DNA of 64,000 nucleotides from Bacillota bacterium. GTDB lineage: Bacteria > Bacillota > Clostridia > Acetivibrionales > DTU013. Where the stretch lies: NCBI GenBank assembly GCA_023409735.1, contig JAEYRB010000049.1:1-64000 (forward strand). Direction: 5' to 3'. The stretch's first letter is position 1, and the number at the start of each line of letters is the position of its first letter. The translations under genes and the position numbers were made by a program. Under the pieces are notes generated by a model. That model was not told the DNA's origin. It saw only the letters and a program-made list of their open reading frames with translations, and searched no databases. Positions 55,528 to 64,000 of this stretch are shown piece after piece.

Positions 55528-55590
55528 ATTTTCTCCCCTCTATATACCAAATATATTCTTTATATGCCGCCAAATGATGTAACAGATTCA

Positions 55591-56475
55591 TTAAATATGA
55601 ATCTCCTTGCAATCATACAGTTCATTTACAATAAAATTATTCTTTTCGAATTTTAATATGCTAAATGACTTATCAACCGCATTTTTTATTTGTTCATCCA
55701 GATCGTCGATAACTGTAGCTACATCATCATTCAACTGTAATTCAATAAAATATTCAAGAGTTCCGTTATTTCCGGTAATAGGGCTATTAGTTATCCCCAA
55801 TATAGAATGTTTTTGCGTAGTGAACTGATTGCATAACGATTTAAGTATCTCCCGTAGGGTATCCCTATCATTTATTTTTCCTATTCTCCGAATCTCAGAC
55901 GATTCTACTTCAAAAAGTGGTTTTACCAAACAAATAACGATTCCGATATGATCTTTGAATATGTTTTTACAAATAGGTAAAGCCTGGACCAGCGATAGAT
56001 ATGATAAATCCAGAGTAATAATTTCAGGTCTTGGATCCAACATACAAAGTAACGGATCACTTATATTTCTTCTTTCCATGTTAACTACATTCGGGTTGAT
56101 AGCAAGCTTACCTGCCAGCTGTCCATATCCAACATCTACTGCATATACCTTTGCGGCTCCATGGTAGATTAAGCAGTCTGTAAAACCACCGGTGGAAGCC
56201 CCACAGTCTAATGCAATTTTGTTTTTCACGTCAATACACAGGTCTTTTATCGCGCCTTCGAGCTTTAACCCACCTTTATTGACATATTTTTTTTTGTAAT
56301 ATTCTTTTATTCTTATCGAGGATTCATGCAATATCCTCTCTTTAGCGCTAGTAGCCGGCTGATCATTAACCAACACCATTCTAGCCATAATCCATGGAAT
56401 TGCTTCCTTTTCATCCTCGAACCATCCATCTTGAACAAGCTTCTCAATCAATAAGCATCTTTTACTTTTTTTCAT
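55591..56475 (-). CDS. TlyA-like S4 domain / FtsJ-type methyltransferase
   Basis: A 294-residue protein. An N-terminal S4 RNA-binding domain (LLIEKLVQDGWFEDEKEAIP, then MARMVLVND) is followed by an FtsJ-type Rossmann domain: KYVNKGGLKLEGAI, then LDCGASTGGFTDCLI (SAM site) and VDVGYGQLAGKL. It matches 16S/23S rRNA 2'-O-methyltransferases with haemolysin-type annotation. The Lys-Asp-Lys-Glu tetrad is partly visible (K, D in TLDLSYLS, K in LVKPLFE). The start at ATG 56475 is favoured; a TTG at 56520 lacks a ribosome site. Confidence 0.8.
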   Translation of the reverse strand: MKKSKRCLLIEKLVQDGWFEDEKEAIPWIMARMVLVNDQPATSAKERILHESSIRIKEYYKKKYVNKGGLKLEGAIKDLCIDVKNKIALDCGASTGGFTDCLIYHGAAKVYAVDVGYGQLAGKLAINPNVVNMERRNISDPLLCMLDPRPEIITLDLSYLSLVQALPICKNIFKDHIGIVICLVKPLFEVESSEIRRIGKINDRDTLREILKSLCNQFTTQKHSILGITNSPITGNNGTLEYFIELQLNDDVATVIDDLDEQIKNAVDKSFSILKFEKNNFIVNELYDCKEIHI

Positions 56476-56682
56476 AAAAGCTATGGTCCTTTTACCATGT
56501 CTAACAAGTTTCGCTATCAATAGAATTTTATTCTTATAATAACATATTTTTGTTAATTTTACATGGATATTAATAACATTTAATAAGAATCATATCTGCC
56601 TAATGACTTCTTGAACCATTGTAAAGATTTTACGCTTCTTGTTTTTTTAATAGAGAGTTCTTCTAATGTTCGCATATAGCTA

Positions 56683-56760
56683 TGAAAAAGCCTAACTGCG
56701 TTAAGCCTTCTAAAGGTAAGCCATCATTTCACTTACACGAAGCCGAAACGATACCGTAGT
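56683..56760 (-). repeat. single diverged copy of the 65-bp repeat
   Basis: AAGCCTAACTGCGTTAAGCC, then TCTAAAGGTAAGCCATC and ACACGAAGCCGAAACG match the 65-bp unit at 62,548-62,677 with several changes. It lies in the 393-bp gene-free region between TlyA and YmaF, where nothing else was recognised. Confidence 0.6.
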
Positions 56761-56868
56761 AATTTATGTTCATGATTTAATTGTCCTTTATATATTATAG
56801 ATCTCCTGACTATAAATATATGTAACGTTTTCCTCAAGTAAACATAATATATTATAGAGGTGAATATT

Positions 56869-57159
56869 ATGCCAAATGAACTGCATAGTCATGGCTCTAG
56901 TGGGAGAACTACATTCAATGACGGGCATATACATGGATATATAGGCGTAACCAGCTTAAATCCTGATGTCCCCGGACATGTACATTATATGATGGGCGCA
57001 ACAACATTTAACGATGGTCACGTACACCGCTATGCCTTATATACAAGTCCGGAAATTCCTGTTGATGGAGGCCATACACATTATTATCAGTCTGCTACAT
57101 CATTTAATGACGGACACGTCCATAACTTGTATGGTTATACGACAGTCTATAGCCGGTAA
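56869..57159 (+). CDS. YmaF-like histidine-rich repeat protein
   Basis: A 96-residue protein built of alternating His-rich modules. Three FNDGH(I/V)H repeats (TTFNDGHIHGY, TTFNDGHVHRY, TSFNDGHVHNL) alternate with GHVHYMMGATT and GHTHYYQSAT segments, giving about 11 histidines in a regular array. This is the YmaF family of Bacillus and Clostridium, uncharacterised; metal binding is plausible from the His spacing. AGAGGTG is 6 bases before ATG 56869. Confidence 0.8.
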   Translation: MPNELHSHGSSGRTTFNDGHIHGYIGVTSLNPDVPGHVHYMMGATTFNDGHVHRYALYTSPEIPVDGGHTHYYQSATSFNDGHVHNLYGYTTVYSR

Positions 57160-57199
57160 GTATAAGGTTATTTAGGAGGCTTATTTTTCTATTAATATC

Positions 57200-57600
57200 A
57201 GGAGTAAGAACAGCCGCTTTTATAAAGCTGTCCCCTGAATTAAAGATTGACTACAGATGCAACTTTTTTATTTTGACATCTTTTACAAACCCTAATCTTT
57301 TTACCATCACCAGTAATGACTTCATATAGCACTTTAATTCTTGTAAATTTACAAACAGGTCAAGTACCTCTACCATGTGATGGCGATTTCCATAATGTCT
57401 TTCCTCTATGTGCTTTTGTTGACATTAAGCCCATTCCCTTCATCTATGTTAAGTTATTGACTGCTCATTAGTGGGAAAATAGCCTTTTCACTAAGTAAAA
57501 CAGCCATAAAAAACAATAGCATAGGTACATTGAGTATTTCAATTTCACAAATGATTATGTACAGAATTCAAGAAACTCGCTTTTTCTTGACTTCTTATAC
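57200..57600. repeat. segmental duplication, decayed copy
   Basis: Second copy of the block at about 49,085-49,610, same orientation. It includes ATTGACTGCTCATTAGTGGG and AAACAGCCATAA with small changes. The CD3324-like 3' end is barely recognisable, and at 57,556-57,657 a different 33-codon frame begins MAEKLNETAYKRRYAEQ without a convincing ribosome site. Confidence 0.75.
57237..57447 (-). pseudogene. duplicated zinc-ribbon gene with TGA at a conserved Cys
   Basis: Minus-strand translation aligns with the intact 67-residue zinc-ribbon protein over its whole length, but the first Cys codon (TGC in the CPVC motif) is TGA. There are also several missense changes (L to W, L to S, A to F). The remaining motif (PVCKFTRIKVLYEV, then VCKRCQNKKVASVV) is kept. 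Most likely a pseudogene; a selenocysteine reading is the less likely alternative. Confidence 0.6.
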
Positions 57601-57664
57601 TTTGCTTGTTCAGCGTACCGCCGCTTATAAGCTGTTTCGTTAAGCTTTTCTGCCATAATGGGAT

Positions 57665-57862
57665 TTATTGTATCTTACGTTTTAATACTGAGATGACCCA
57701 CCTTGTATTGCCATAGCTTTGAGCGGTAGCAACAGTGCTAACTAACTCCCATCCCTGCGAGCCTAATTCATTCAATTCATTCTGGAATGAGTATTTGTCA
57801 ACTTTCCCCCCAAACACCCCTTTTGTATCAGTAAACAGAGTCTTGTATTCAAATTTATCCAT
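57665..57862 (-). CDS. DUF4177 domain protein
   Basis: A 65-residue protein matching DUF4177: MDKFEYKTLFTDTKG, then LNELGSQGWELVSTVAT and WVISVLKRK. Small predicted alpha/beta fold, role unknown. The start at ATG 57862 has GGAGG 8 bases upstream; the listed longer frame adds eight residues that include the ribosome site. It sits between the decayed duplication and the Lhr gene's 3' end. Confidence 0.75.
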   Translation of the reverse strand: MDKFEYKTLFTDTKGVFGGKVDKYSFQNELNELGSQGWELVSTVATAQSYGNTRWVISVLKRKIQ

Positions 57863-57965
57863 ATTCTTATCCTCCAATAACTTCATTCTCTTTTATTTAA
57901 CGAATGTTATAAGTAATTTGTCTGTACTTCAACAAGCTTAACAAATTCCTATTTATATAGTACGT

Positions 57966-60900
57966 TCAAATACTTTGGCGCCACAGCGTGACTCCATTGT
58001 ATCCCCGTTCGAAACCCAGCTCCAGCAGTTCGTCATAAAGTGGTGAATCTTCGATTCTGCACTCCGAATCCCCCTGTAGCGTATCCTTCCAATACTCCGT
58101 AAAAATATTTTTCCTGGACGTCCAAAGCATGCGAGAATGGAAGGCCTTCACAAAGCTCTCTGCAGCTTTCCGAAGAATATCCGAATCGCAGGACAGCGGC
58201 TGCAGGCTGGCTCCATATTCCTTCACCAGAAGCACCGGGGCTCCGTTTCGGAAAACGACAGCCGTTCCCTGATGCTTTGCCGGCAGTAAGGGCATGGATG
58301 GCCCGACAGTCTTTATACCTGTTCTGTAAAGGATATCCCTATACGGATTCGCCGGATCACAGCTGCATAATGTCACAAATTGCTCCGTCTGGTTGGATTC
58401 CTGTAACCGGATCTGATCAACATCCTTATCACGGGCAAATTGAATACCGGAGAGGCCCGAAACATAAAATCCACGCTTAATTCCGCTACCGAGCTCGTTA
58501 TTTTTCAGCCAGCCATACAACTGTGGCCATCGGTAGACTCCCTTTTCGTAATCGGCTATATCTTTTGATACAATACCGTAGCGGCCAAGAAGTTTGTGAA
58601 CATATTTCTCAAGCGTTATTTCGCCACAGCCGGCCATGGTGCCGGATACCCTGTACCATCGGCCCATGCTGGGATAGGTGTTGTATTTAGTCCACGGTGA
58701 ATTCTTTTTTTCGTTGTCCAGATAATACCGAGCGACTGCAAAAGAATCATTGGTAATTACACCGTTCCAAACCAGACGCTCCATTTTCGCCAGCAAATCC
58801 GACGGCGGTAGGCCCAGGACTTTTGACAGATCCTTGAGGAAGCTTGCGCCTCGAGTGTTCAGCAGGTCCAGCAGCTTCTCTTCAGTTTCGTCCATTGTAA
58901 AATAATTTACACCCTCTTCATCCGACGATTCATCCTCTTCACTGATGATGAAAAACGCTGCTTCTCTGGTACTTTTATTGGTCCTGCCAACCCATTGGAC
59001 CATACCCGTAGAACAAAGAATATCCAGCATTTTAGGGTTGTATCTTACAATTCTTGATGGCAGAATAAAATCCTCCCACCAGGATGCGGGATAAAATTGT
59101 CCCTGGAGCAGTTTAATCACTTCCAACAGCTTTTCATCTGGTATCAAAACATCCTCTGTAAGCCGGTGTCGGTTGAAAAGAAAAGCACAGTAGACTTCCG
59201 CCGGTTTTGGCTCTATATCGCTCCTGGCCAGCACAATTGTCTTCTGACGTATACGTTCATAGACCTTTCCATGGCAGTAAATCCTCTCTTCCTCCGGCCC
59301 ATCCTTCAGCAGGATGGCTTCGCCGTTTGAAACCAGCGCCGACATGGCTTCCAAGGTAGTCTCCTGCTTCATTGGATAGGTTTGCATGAGGTCCTGTACA
59401 GTAAAAGGGCCTCTGCATAGGATATTTCTCCTGATGAGACGAATTGCCGCCTCCTTTTCAGAAGGAGCAAGCGTGAAAATGTAACTGCTCAATAGGTCAA
59501 CAGCCTTTGCTTCCAATTCAGCGCCCGGCCTACCGACCTTCAGTATTTGTCCTTCCGGCTCTATGCCGGCCGTTATACAGTAGAGCGGATAATCTTCCGC
59601 AGCAATCCAGCAGCTGTCCCCGCTTCTATTAACCGGTATCCGTATGATTCTGCGCTGACGCTCCAATTGTTCAAGCAACGGCGACAGAACTTCGGAGGAT
59701 ATTTGTTCAAAAGCCGGGCTTGAATAGGGCTCCGCTTTCAGTTCACCAAAGGAATAGAGGAAATAGTGGAGGTCATCGGCGCTGGTTAGCTTTCTGCCAA
59801 ATTTATACGACTTCAGTTCTTTTTCTACCGCTTTAACCGCCCGTGGGTCCAGTAGCTCATATTCCGCATTGACTCCTGCGGCAAGCTGAATAAAGGCCCT
59901 GTCATTAACAAGAAGCTGATTTCTTTTTTCTGCAACCGGTAGATCATAGCTATACTGGTATATCTGCCAGAAATAAAAGATGAGCTCCGTTGAAAAAGGC
60001 GACGGCTTTTCCGTATAGACGTCCTTTACATGTATCTGTCCGTTTCCAATCTGTCTGAGCAGGTCATAGAGACTGCGGATGTCAAACAGATCGTTCATGC
60101 ACTCACGGTAGGTTTCAACAACGGTGGGGTGGTCCGGCTTACCCAGCACGTATCCTGCCGTTTCGGCGCATCGGAGCCGCTGTATCCACAAGGGCGTTCG
60201 CTTGCCGAAGCCGTTCAAGTCCACAAGCAAGGACCGGGTCAGATTGTACCGCAAATTGATATTGAACAGCGGTGCTTCCGGCAGCAGCTGAAATAGTTCA
60301 TTCTCCAGGCTTTCACAGTCCAGAAGGGAAAACAGGTTGGACAGCTTGCCGGAATATCCGAAGATGTGAAACAGAATACCGTCGTTGTTATATACGTATT
60401 CCATACGACAGTTAAGAAGGCGGGACAGCTTCGCCTGGAGCAGCACGGCAAGGGGAGCATGAATTCTTCCTCCGAAGGGAGAATGGATCATGATGCGCCT
60501 GTCCCCTGTCTCGTCACTGAAATGTTCACACAGAATCCTTTTTGCTCCCGGCAGGTAACCCGTATCGTCCATTTGATCCGAGATATAAACCTTCAGGTTT
60601 TCCGCCGCTGATCTATCAAGTCCGCATTCACGGGCCATGGTATCACAAAAATCACTGTCGGCATATTTTCTCTCCAGCAGCTCTAAAAAATCTCCCAGCT
60701 TTTTGCCGGTTTCATATGACCTGAGGACCTGATCTCCGATCCAGAACGGTATTTTTGCTCCGGAAGCCGACGAGGGGCTTACAATGACCCGGTCCTTTTC
60801 TATTTTTTCAAGCCGCCATACCGAGCTGCCCAGAAAGAAACGGTCTCCAATCCGGCTTTCAAATACGAACTCCTCCTGCAGCTCTCCCAGCTTGACACCC

Positions 60901-62429
60901 GCATCGCCAAGGTAGACAGGATAATCGCCTTTATGTGGTATGGTGCCCCCGTTCATCAGGCACATTCTTCTCCCTGCCGGTGTACTCCTGACCAGTCCGT
61001 TTCCCCGGTCATATACAATCCTGGGCTTTACTGATCCAGGCGCCTCCGATGGTGACGGGTCCGACAGCATGAACAGCACATCTTCAAACTGTTTTTTGGG
61101 GAGATCCCTGAATGGATATGAACGGCGAATGACGTTATATATTTCACCAGCCTGCTGTTCTCCTTCACAGGCCATGGAGGTAATCTGCTGCGCAAGAATA
61201 TCCAGGCAATTCTGCGGCACAACGGTACGTTCTATTTCATAGCGCTTTGTCTGATAGGTGATAAATGTGGAGGCAAGCAGATCGCCTCTGGTTTTGGGAA
61301 TAATAATGCCTTTGCTAACGGCATCCAGCCGATGTCCGGACCGGCCAATCCGCTGCAGCACCTGTGAAACGGAACCAGGTGCGCTCACCTGTACGACCAG
61401 GTCAATACTTCCGATATCGATGCCTAGCTCCAGTGATGAGGTCGCCACAAGACAGGTAATTTCACCGTCTTTGAGCTGTCGCTCCAGCTCCTGCCTCACT
61501 TCCCTGGAAATACTGCCGTGATGGGTCCGCACAAAATGTTCTCCGGCCAGGTTGTTGATGCCTGAAGCAACAAGCTCTGCCACTTTTCGGTTGTTCACAA
61601 AAATCAATGTGGAACGATGGGAACGGATCAATGCAAGCAGCTCGGAATAGATGGCAGGCCATATGGAGTTCTCCGGCAGCACCTTCAAATCCTTGACCGG
61701 AAGACATACATCGAGTTTAAGGGACCGCCTTTGATCGCAGTGGATAATGGTTACATTCCGATTGCTTCCGGCAAGAAAGTGAGCCGCCTCCTCAAGGGGG
61801 TGAATAGTCGCTGTCAGTCCAATGCGTTTGAGCGGCTTTCCGGCAATTTGCTCCAGTCTCTCCATGGTTACAGCCATATGGACGCCGCGCTTGTTTGGGC
61901 AAATAGAATGAATCTCGTCAACGATCAGGTATTCGACGGTGGCGAAAAGTCTCCGGTACGAATCCGAAGTCAGCATGATGTACAGCGACTCCGGAGTAGT
62001 AATCAGAATATCCGGTGGATTTTTAAGCATCCGCGTCCGGTCCTTCTGCGGTGTGTCCCCCGTCCGTACGCCTACTTCGATATCCGGAACAATCTGGTTC
62101 AGCATTTCTGCGCGCTGCCGGATGCCTTTGATCGGGAGCTCGAGGTTGCGGTAAATATCATTGTTAAGCGCCTTTAGAGGCGATATGTAAACGATACGGA
62201 TACCGGCATTTTTAGACCCCGGTGCTTTCTCTGTATAAATCCAATCGAGGCATTTGAGAAAAGCTGCGAAGGTCTTACCTGAGCCGGTTGGTGCACAAAG
62301 CAGCACATTTCTGCCCGACGCGATCTCCGGCCATCCTTTTCTCTGTGGTTCACTGGGTTCGCCGATGTTTTCAAGAAACCAATCCCTGATCAAGGGACTA
62401 AAGCTTTCCATGCATGGTTGAGCGTCCAT
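57966..62429 (-). CDS. Lhr-type large DEAD/DEAH-box helicase
   Basis: A 1487-residue helicase of the Lhr (large helicase-related) family. Motif I is LLCAPTGSGKTFAAF, motif II VDEIH (DEIH-type), motif III GLTATI, motif IV TLIFVNNRKVAE, and motif VI QRIGRSGH. A winged-helix and Lhr core domain follow, then a C-terminal extension of several hundred residues. Lhr translocates 3'-5' on DNA and unwinds RNA:DNA hybrids in repair. The GC content looks higher than in the neighbouring AT-rich genes, and short repeats and tRNA-Lys lie upstream, so the gene may have arrived by transfer. GAGGAAC precedes the ATG. Confidence 0.92.
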   Translation of the reverse strand: MDAQPCMESFSPLIRDWFLENIGEPSEPQRKGWPEIASGRNVLLCAPTGSGKTFAAFLKCLDWIYTEKAPGSKNAGIRIVYISPLKALNNDIYRNLELPIKGIRQRAEMLNQIVPDIEVGVRTGDTPQKDRTRMLKNPPDILITTPESLYIMLTSDSYRRLFATVEYLIVDEIHSICPNKRGVHMAVTMERLEQIAGKPLKRIGLTATIHPLEEAAHFLAGSNRNVTIIHCDQRRSLKLDVCLPVKDLKVLPENSIWPAIYSELLALIRSHRSTLIFVNNRKVAELVASGINNLAGEHFVRTHHGSISREVRQELERQLKDGEITCLVATSSLELGIDIGSIDLVVQVSAPGSVSQVLQRIGRSGHRLDAVSKGIIIPKTRGDLLASTFITYQTKRYEIERTVVPQNCLDILAQQITSMACEGEQQAGEIYNVIRRSYPFRDLPKKQFEDVLFMLSDPSPSEAPGSVKPRIVYDRGNGLVRSTPAGRRMCLMNGGTIPHKGDYPVYLGDAGVKLGELQEEFVFESRIGDRFFLGSSVWRLEKIEKDRVIVSPSSASGAKIPFWIGDQVLRSYETGKKLGDFLELLERKYADSDFCDTMARECGLDRSAAENLKVYISDQMDDTGYLPGAKRILCEHFSDETGDRRIMIHSPFGGRIHAPLAVLLQAKLSRLLNCRMEYVYNNDGILFHIFGYSGKLSNLFSLLDCESLENELFQLLPEAPLFNINLRYNLTRSLLVDLNGFGKRTPLWIQRLRCAETAGYVLGKPDHPTVVETYRECMNDLFDIRSLYDLLRQIGNGQIHVKDVYTEKPSPFSTELIFYFWQIYQYSYDLPVAEKRNQLLVNDRAFIQLAAGVNAEYELLDPRAVKAVEKELKSYKFGRKLTSADDLHYFLYSFGELKAEPYSSPAFEQISSEVLSPLLEQLERQRRIIRIPVNRSGDSCWIAAEDYPLYCITAGIEPEGQILKVGRPGAELEAKAVDLLSSYIFTLAPSEKEAAIRLIRRNILCRGPFTVQDLMQTYPMKQETTLEAMSALVSNGEAILLKDGPEEERIYCHGKVYERIRQKTIVLARSDIEPKPAEVYCAFLFNRHRLTEDVLIPDEKLLEVIKLLQGQFYPASWWEDFILPSRIVRYNPKMLDILCSTGMVQWVGRTNKSTREAAFFIISEEDESSDEEGVNYFTMDETEEKLLDLLNTRGASFLKDLSKVLGLPPSDLLAKMERLVWNGVITNDSFAVARYYLDNEKKNSPWTKYNTYPSMGRWYRVSGTMAGCGEITLEKYVHKLLGRYGIVSKDIADYEKGVYRWPQLYGWLKNNELGSGIKRGFYVSGLSGIQFARDKDVDQIRLQESNQTEQFVTLCSCDPANPYRDILYRTGIKTVGPSMPLLPAKHQGTAVVFRNGAPVLLVKEYGASLQPLSCDSDILRKAAESFVKAFHSRMLWTSRKNIFTEYWKDTLQGDSECRIEDSPLYDELLELGFERGYNGVTLWRQSI

Positions 62430-62547
62430 GGTGTTCCTCTACTATTCATTACATTTTTTAACACCATAATACCAAACTCATGTTCGTATGTAAAGGATTG
62501 TTATATTCTGCTATAGTAGAATCTTTGATGAGTGTTTTGTAATAGTC

Positions 62548-62695
62548 ATGCGAAGCCGAAGCTTTAAGCCTAACTGCGTTAAGCTTTCTAAAGGTAAGCT
62601 ATCGTTTCGCTTATGCGAAGCCGAAGCTTTAAGCCTAACTGCGTTAAGCGTTCTAAAGGTAAGCTATCGTTTCGCTTATGCGAAGCCGAAGCTTT
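62548..62695 (-). repeat. 65-bp tandem repeat, two full units and one partial
   Basis: ATGCGAAGCCGAAGCTTTAAG begins units at 62548, 62613 and 62678, period 65 bp. The two full units differ at one position in the middle (AAGCTTTC versus AAGCGTTC). Each contains a TTCGC-ATAA-GCGAA-type hairpin and an AAGCTTAACG-type stem. A single diverged copy lies at 56,683. Too few, and without spacers, for CRISPR. Confidence 0.8.
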
Positions 62696-62730
62696 ATTGG
62701 ACATCGTGTTGCTATGCAAAGCCATGAAAA

Positions 62731-62751
62731 AAGCCTCCCTGCGGGAAGCTT
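62731..62751 (-). terminator. terminator copy 2 of the tRNA-Lys unit
   Basis: AAGCTTCCC-GCA-GGGAGGCTT on the minus strand followed by TTTTCATGG; same sequence as at 16,956 and 62,796. Confidence 0.5.
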
Positions 62752-62795
62752 CTAAAAGGTTGGCTCTTTTCTCCGCTTCGCTTTGAACAACAAAA

Positions 62796-62816
62796 AAGCC
62801 TCCCTGCGGGAAGCTT
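62796..62816 (-). terminator. terminator copy 1 of the tRNA-Lys unit
   Basis: AAGCTTCCC-GCA-GGGAGGCTT on the minus strand followed by TTTTG, 43 bp downstream of tRNA-Lys. The tandem duplication with the copy at 62,731 is 65 bp apart. Confidence 0.6.
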
Positions 62817-62858
62817 TCAAAAGGTTGGACATCGTTTTGCTGCGCAAAGCCGAGTCCT

Positions 62859-62934
62859 TGGTGAGCCATCGCGGATTCGAACCGCGGACACCTTGATTAA
62901 AAGTCAAGTGCTCTGCCAACTGAGCTAATGGCCC
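62859..62934 (-). tRNA. tRNA-Lys (TTT), second copy
   Basis: A 76-nt cloverleaf with CCA, identical to the copy at 17,016. It is encoded downstream of purA on the same strand and followed by two terminators. Between it and the purA stop (62,935-63,187) there is no gene. Confidence 0.95.
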
Positions 62935-63187
62935 ATATTGTATTATATAAACGTTGTGCTTGAATCACACAAGTATATATAATACAGTATGATACTTGGT
63001 TTTGTCAACCAAATAAATTTTTTGAGCTTTTTTGTATGTTTCTGTACTATATTCCTACTTTTACCGGTATTTGCACTACACTTTTTTATTATTCTAAAGC
63101 AGAGCTCTCTTAAATAACTGTAAAGGAGCGTATTACGCAATACTAATATGTGCCTTAAGCACACTAACTGCTTATCAAGCTATTTGG

Positions 63188-64000
63188 TCAAACCCTTATA
63201 GTCTGCTCACGGTCTTTTCCTACGCCTATAAGCGCTATCTTGACACCTGTAAGCTCCTCTATACGCCTCAGATACTTCTTAGCGTTTTCCGGCAAAGCAT
63301 CATAGCATCTTACTGAAGATATATCTTCCTTCCAGCTGTCAAACTCCTCATAAACAGGCTCACACTTTGCCAGTTCTTCAAGACTTGCAGGGAAGCTTCT
63401 TGTTAGCTCGCCATCTATCCTGTATGCAACACACAGCTTGATCTTATCAAGCTTGCCTATTGTATCCACATGGTTTATTGCCAGCGCCGTAAGGCCGTTT
63501 ACACGTGCAGCATACCTTATCATAACTGTATCGAGCCAGCCGCAGCGTCTTGGTCTTCCTGTAGTAGTACCGTATTCATATCCCAACTCGCGTATAGTGT
63601 CACCTGTCTCATTGAGCTGCTCTGTTGGGAACGGTCCTGAGCCTACTCTGGATGTATACGCTTTGAGGACACCATATACCTCGTCAATATATGTCGGACC
63701 GATGCCTGCTCCTGTACACACGCCACCTGCCGTGGGATTTGATGATGTAACATAAGGGTATGTGCCGAAATCTATGTCCAGGAACGTAGCCTGGGCGCCT
63801 TCGAACAGAATATCCTTACCCTCGTCCACCGCGTCGCCTATAATAGTGTTAATATCAGTAACATACTTTCTCAGTCTGTCGGCATATGTGTTATACTCCG
63901 CAATTATACTTTCAGCATTAAGCCCGCTTGATTTATATACCTTTTCGATAATCTGATTTTTGACTTCCAGATTCTCTGCTACCTTTTTTGCAAACTTCTC
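63188..64000 (-). CDS. purA: adenylosuccinate synthetase, C-terminal part (5' end beyond window)
   Basis: 271 codons of the enzyme that joins IMP and aspartate with GTP to give adenylosuccinate in AMP synthesis. Visible blocks: DILFEGAQATFLDIDFGTYP, then GAGIGPTYIDEVYGVLKAY, LGYEYGTTTGRPRRCGWLD and the C-terminal LRRIEELTGVKIALIGVGKD. The frame is open to the window edge with no start. The N-terminal GTP-binding and catalytic Asp/His lie outside. It is followed by tRNA-Lys. Confidence 0.95.
   Translation of the reverse strand, partial: EKFAKKVAENLEVKNQIIEKVYKSSGLNAESIIAEYNTYADRLRKYVTDINTIIGDAVDEGKDILFEGAQATFLDIDFGTYPYVTSSNPTAGGVCTGAGIGPTYIDEVYGVLKAYTSRVGSGPFPTEQLNETGDTIRELGYEYGTTTGRPRRCGWLDTVMIRYAARVNGLTALAINHVDTIGKLDKIKLCVAYRIDGELTRSFPASLEELAKCEPVYEEFDSWKEDISSVRCYDALPENAKKYLRRIEELTGVKIALIGVGKDREQTIRV

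Noticed and set aside
61617..62177. 186-codon plus-strand ORF
   Set aside because: Antisense shadow of the Lhr helicase gene; no domain or ribosome site.
62548..62695. Possible CRISPR array
   Set aside because: The repeats are contiguous with a 65-bp period and no unique spacers; there are no cas genes.

Overview
This window reads as a chromosomal segment of a low-to-moderate GC, spore-forming, motile anaerobe of the class Clostridia. That is inferred from gene content: a xylose operon, an oligosaccharide ABC importer without its own ATPase, a T-box controlled valS, DUF1540, DUF3784, CD3324-type and YmaF small proteins, an Amidase_6 protein, a manganese-catalase/CotJC-like protein and chemotaxis genes. 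There is no rRNA, CRISPR array, complete insertion sequence or intact prophage. Most genes are on the minus strand.

Layout. 1-4,420: the tail of an aldo/keto reductase, a UvrA-like ABC protein and a C69 dipeptidase. 4,660-16,560: an accessory stretch with a transglutaminase-like protein, a lipoprotein, a DUF1905-nitroreductase fusion, an MFS/CPBP/TetR group, a HAD protein, a nonsense-interrupted helicase-nuclease gene, an MBL hydrolase and a manganese-catalase-like gene preceded by a 14-codon ORF. It also holds recombinase debris and structured intergenic DNA. 17,016-24,175: tRNA-Lys, tRNA-Gln and tRNA-His, nadE behind a hairpin-rich element, and valS in a T-box operon with a small membrane protein. 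24,336-28,240: an MCP, argJ and cheW. 29,380-33,490: xylB-xylR-xylA. 34,021-40,560: a TGS/uridine-kinase-like protein, prfC and a large uncharacterised protein. 40,700-47,440: a sugar regulon (two permeases and a binding protein divergent from a GntR/LacI-type regulator, plus an SGNH acetylesterase). 47,640-57,870: mixed small accessory genes, with a segmental duplication of about 500 bp. 57,966-64,000: an Lhr helicase, a second tRNA-Lys and the 3' part of purA.

Functional links. Xylose isomerase and xylulokinase, under a ROK regulator, feed xylose into the pentose phosphate pathway. The 40-47 kb cluster looks like import and deacetylation of a plant or host oligosaccharide, controlled by the divergent regulator through a 20-bp-period direct repeat that overlaps the importer promoter. 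The MCP and CheW belong to the chemotaxis machinery.

The unusual content is mostly intergenic or decayed: two homologous tyrosine-recombinase remnants, a MITE-like element bounded by 10-bp inverted repeats, a run of four hairpins ending in a perfect 17-bp stem, short interspersed repeats, tRNA-Lys-associated terminators with a 65-bp tandem repeat, and a duplicated zinc-ribbon gene whose second copy carries TGA at a Cys codon. No clearly new defence or biosynthetic system was seen. The best unexplored items are the 823-residue protein at 38,084, the 14-residue ORF at 15,748 and the structured intergenic regions.
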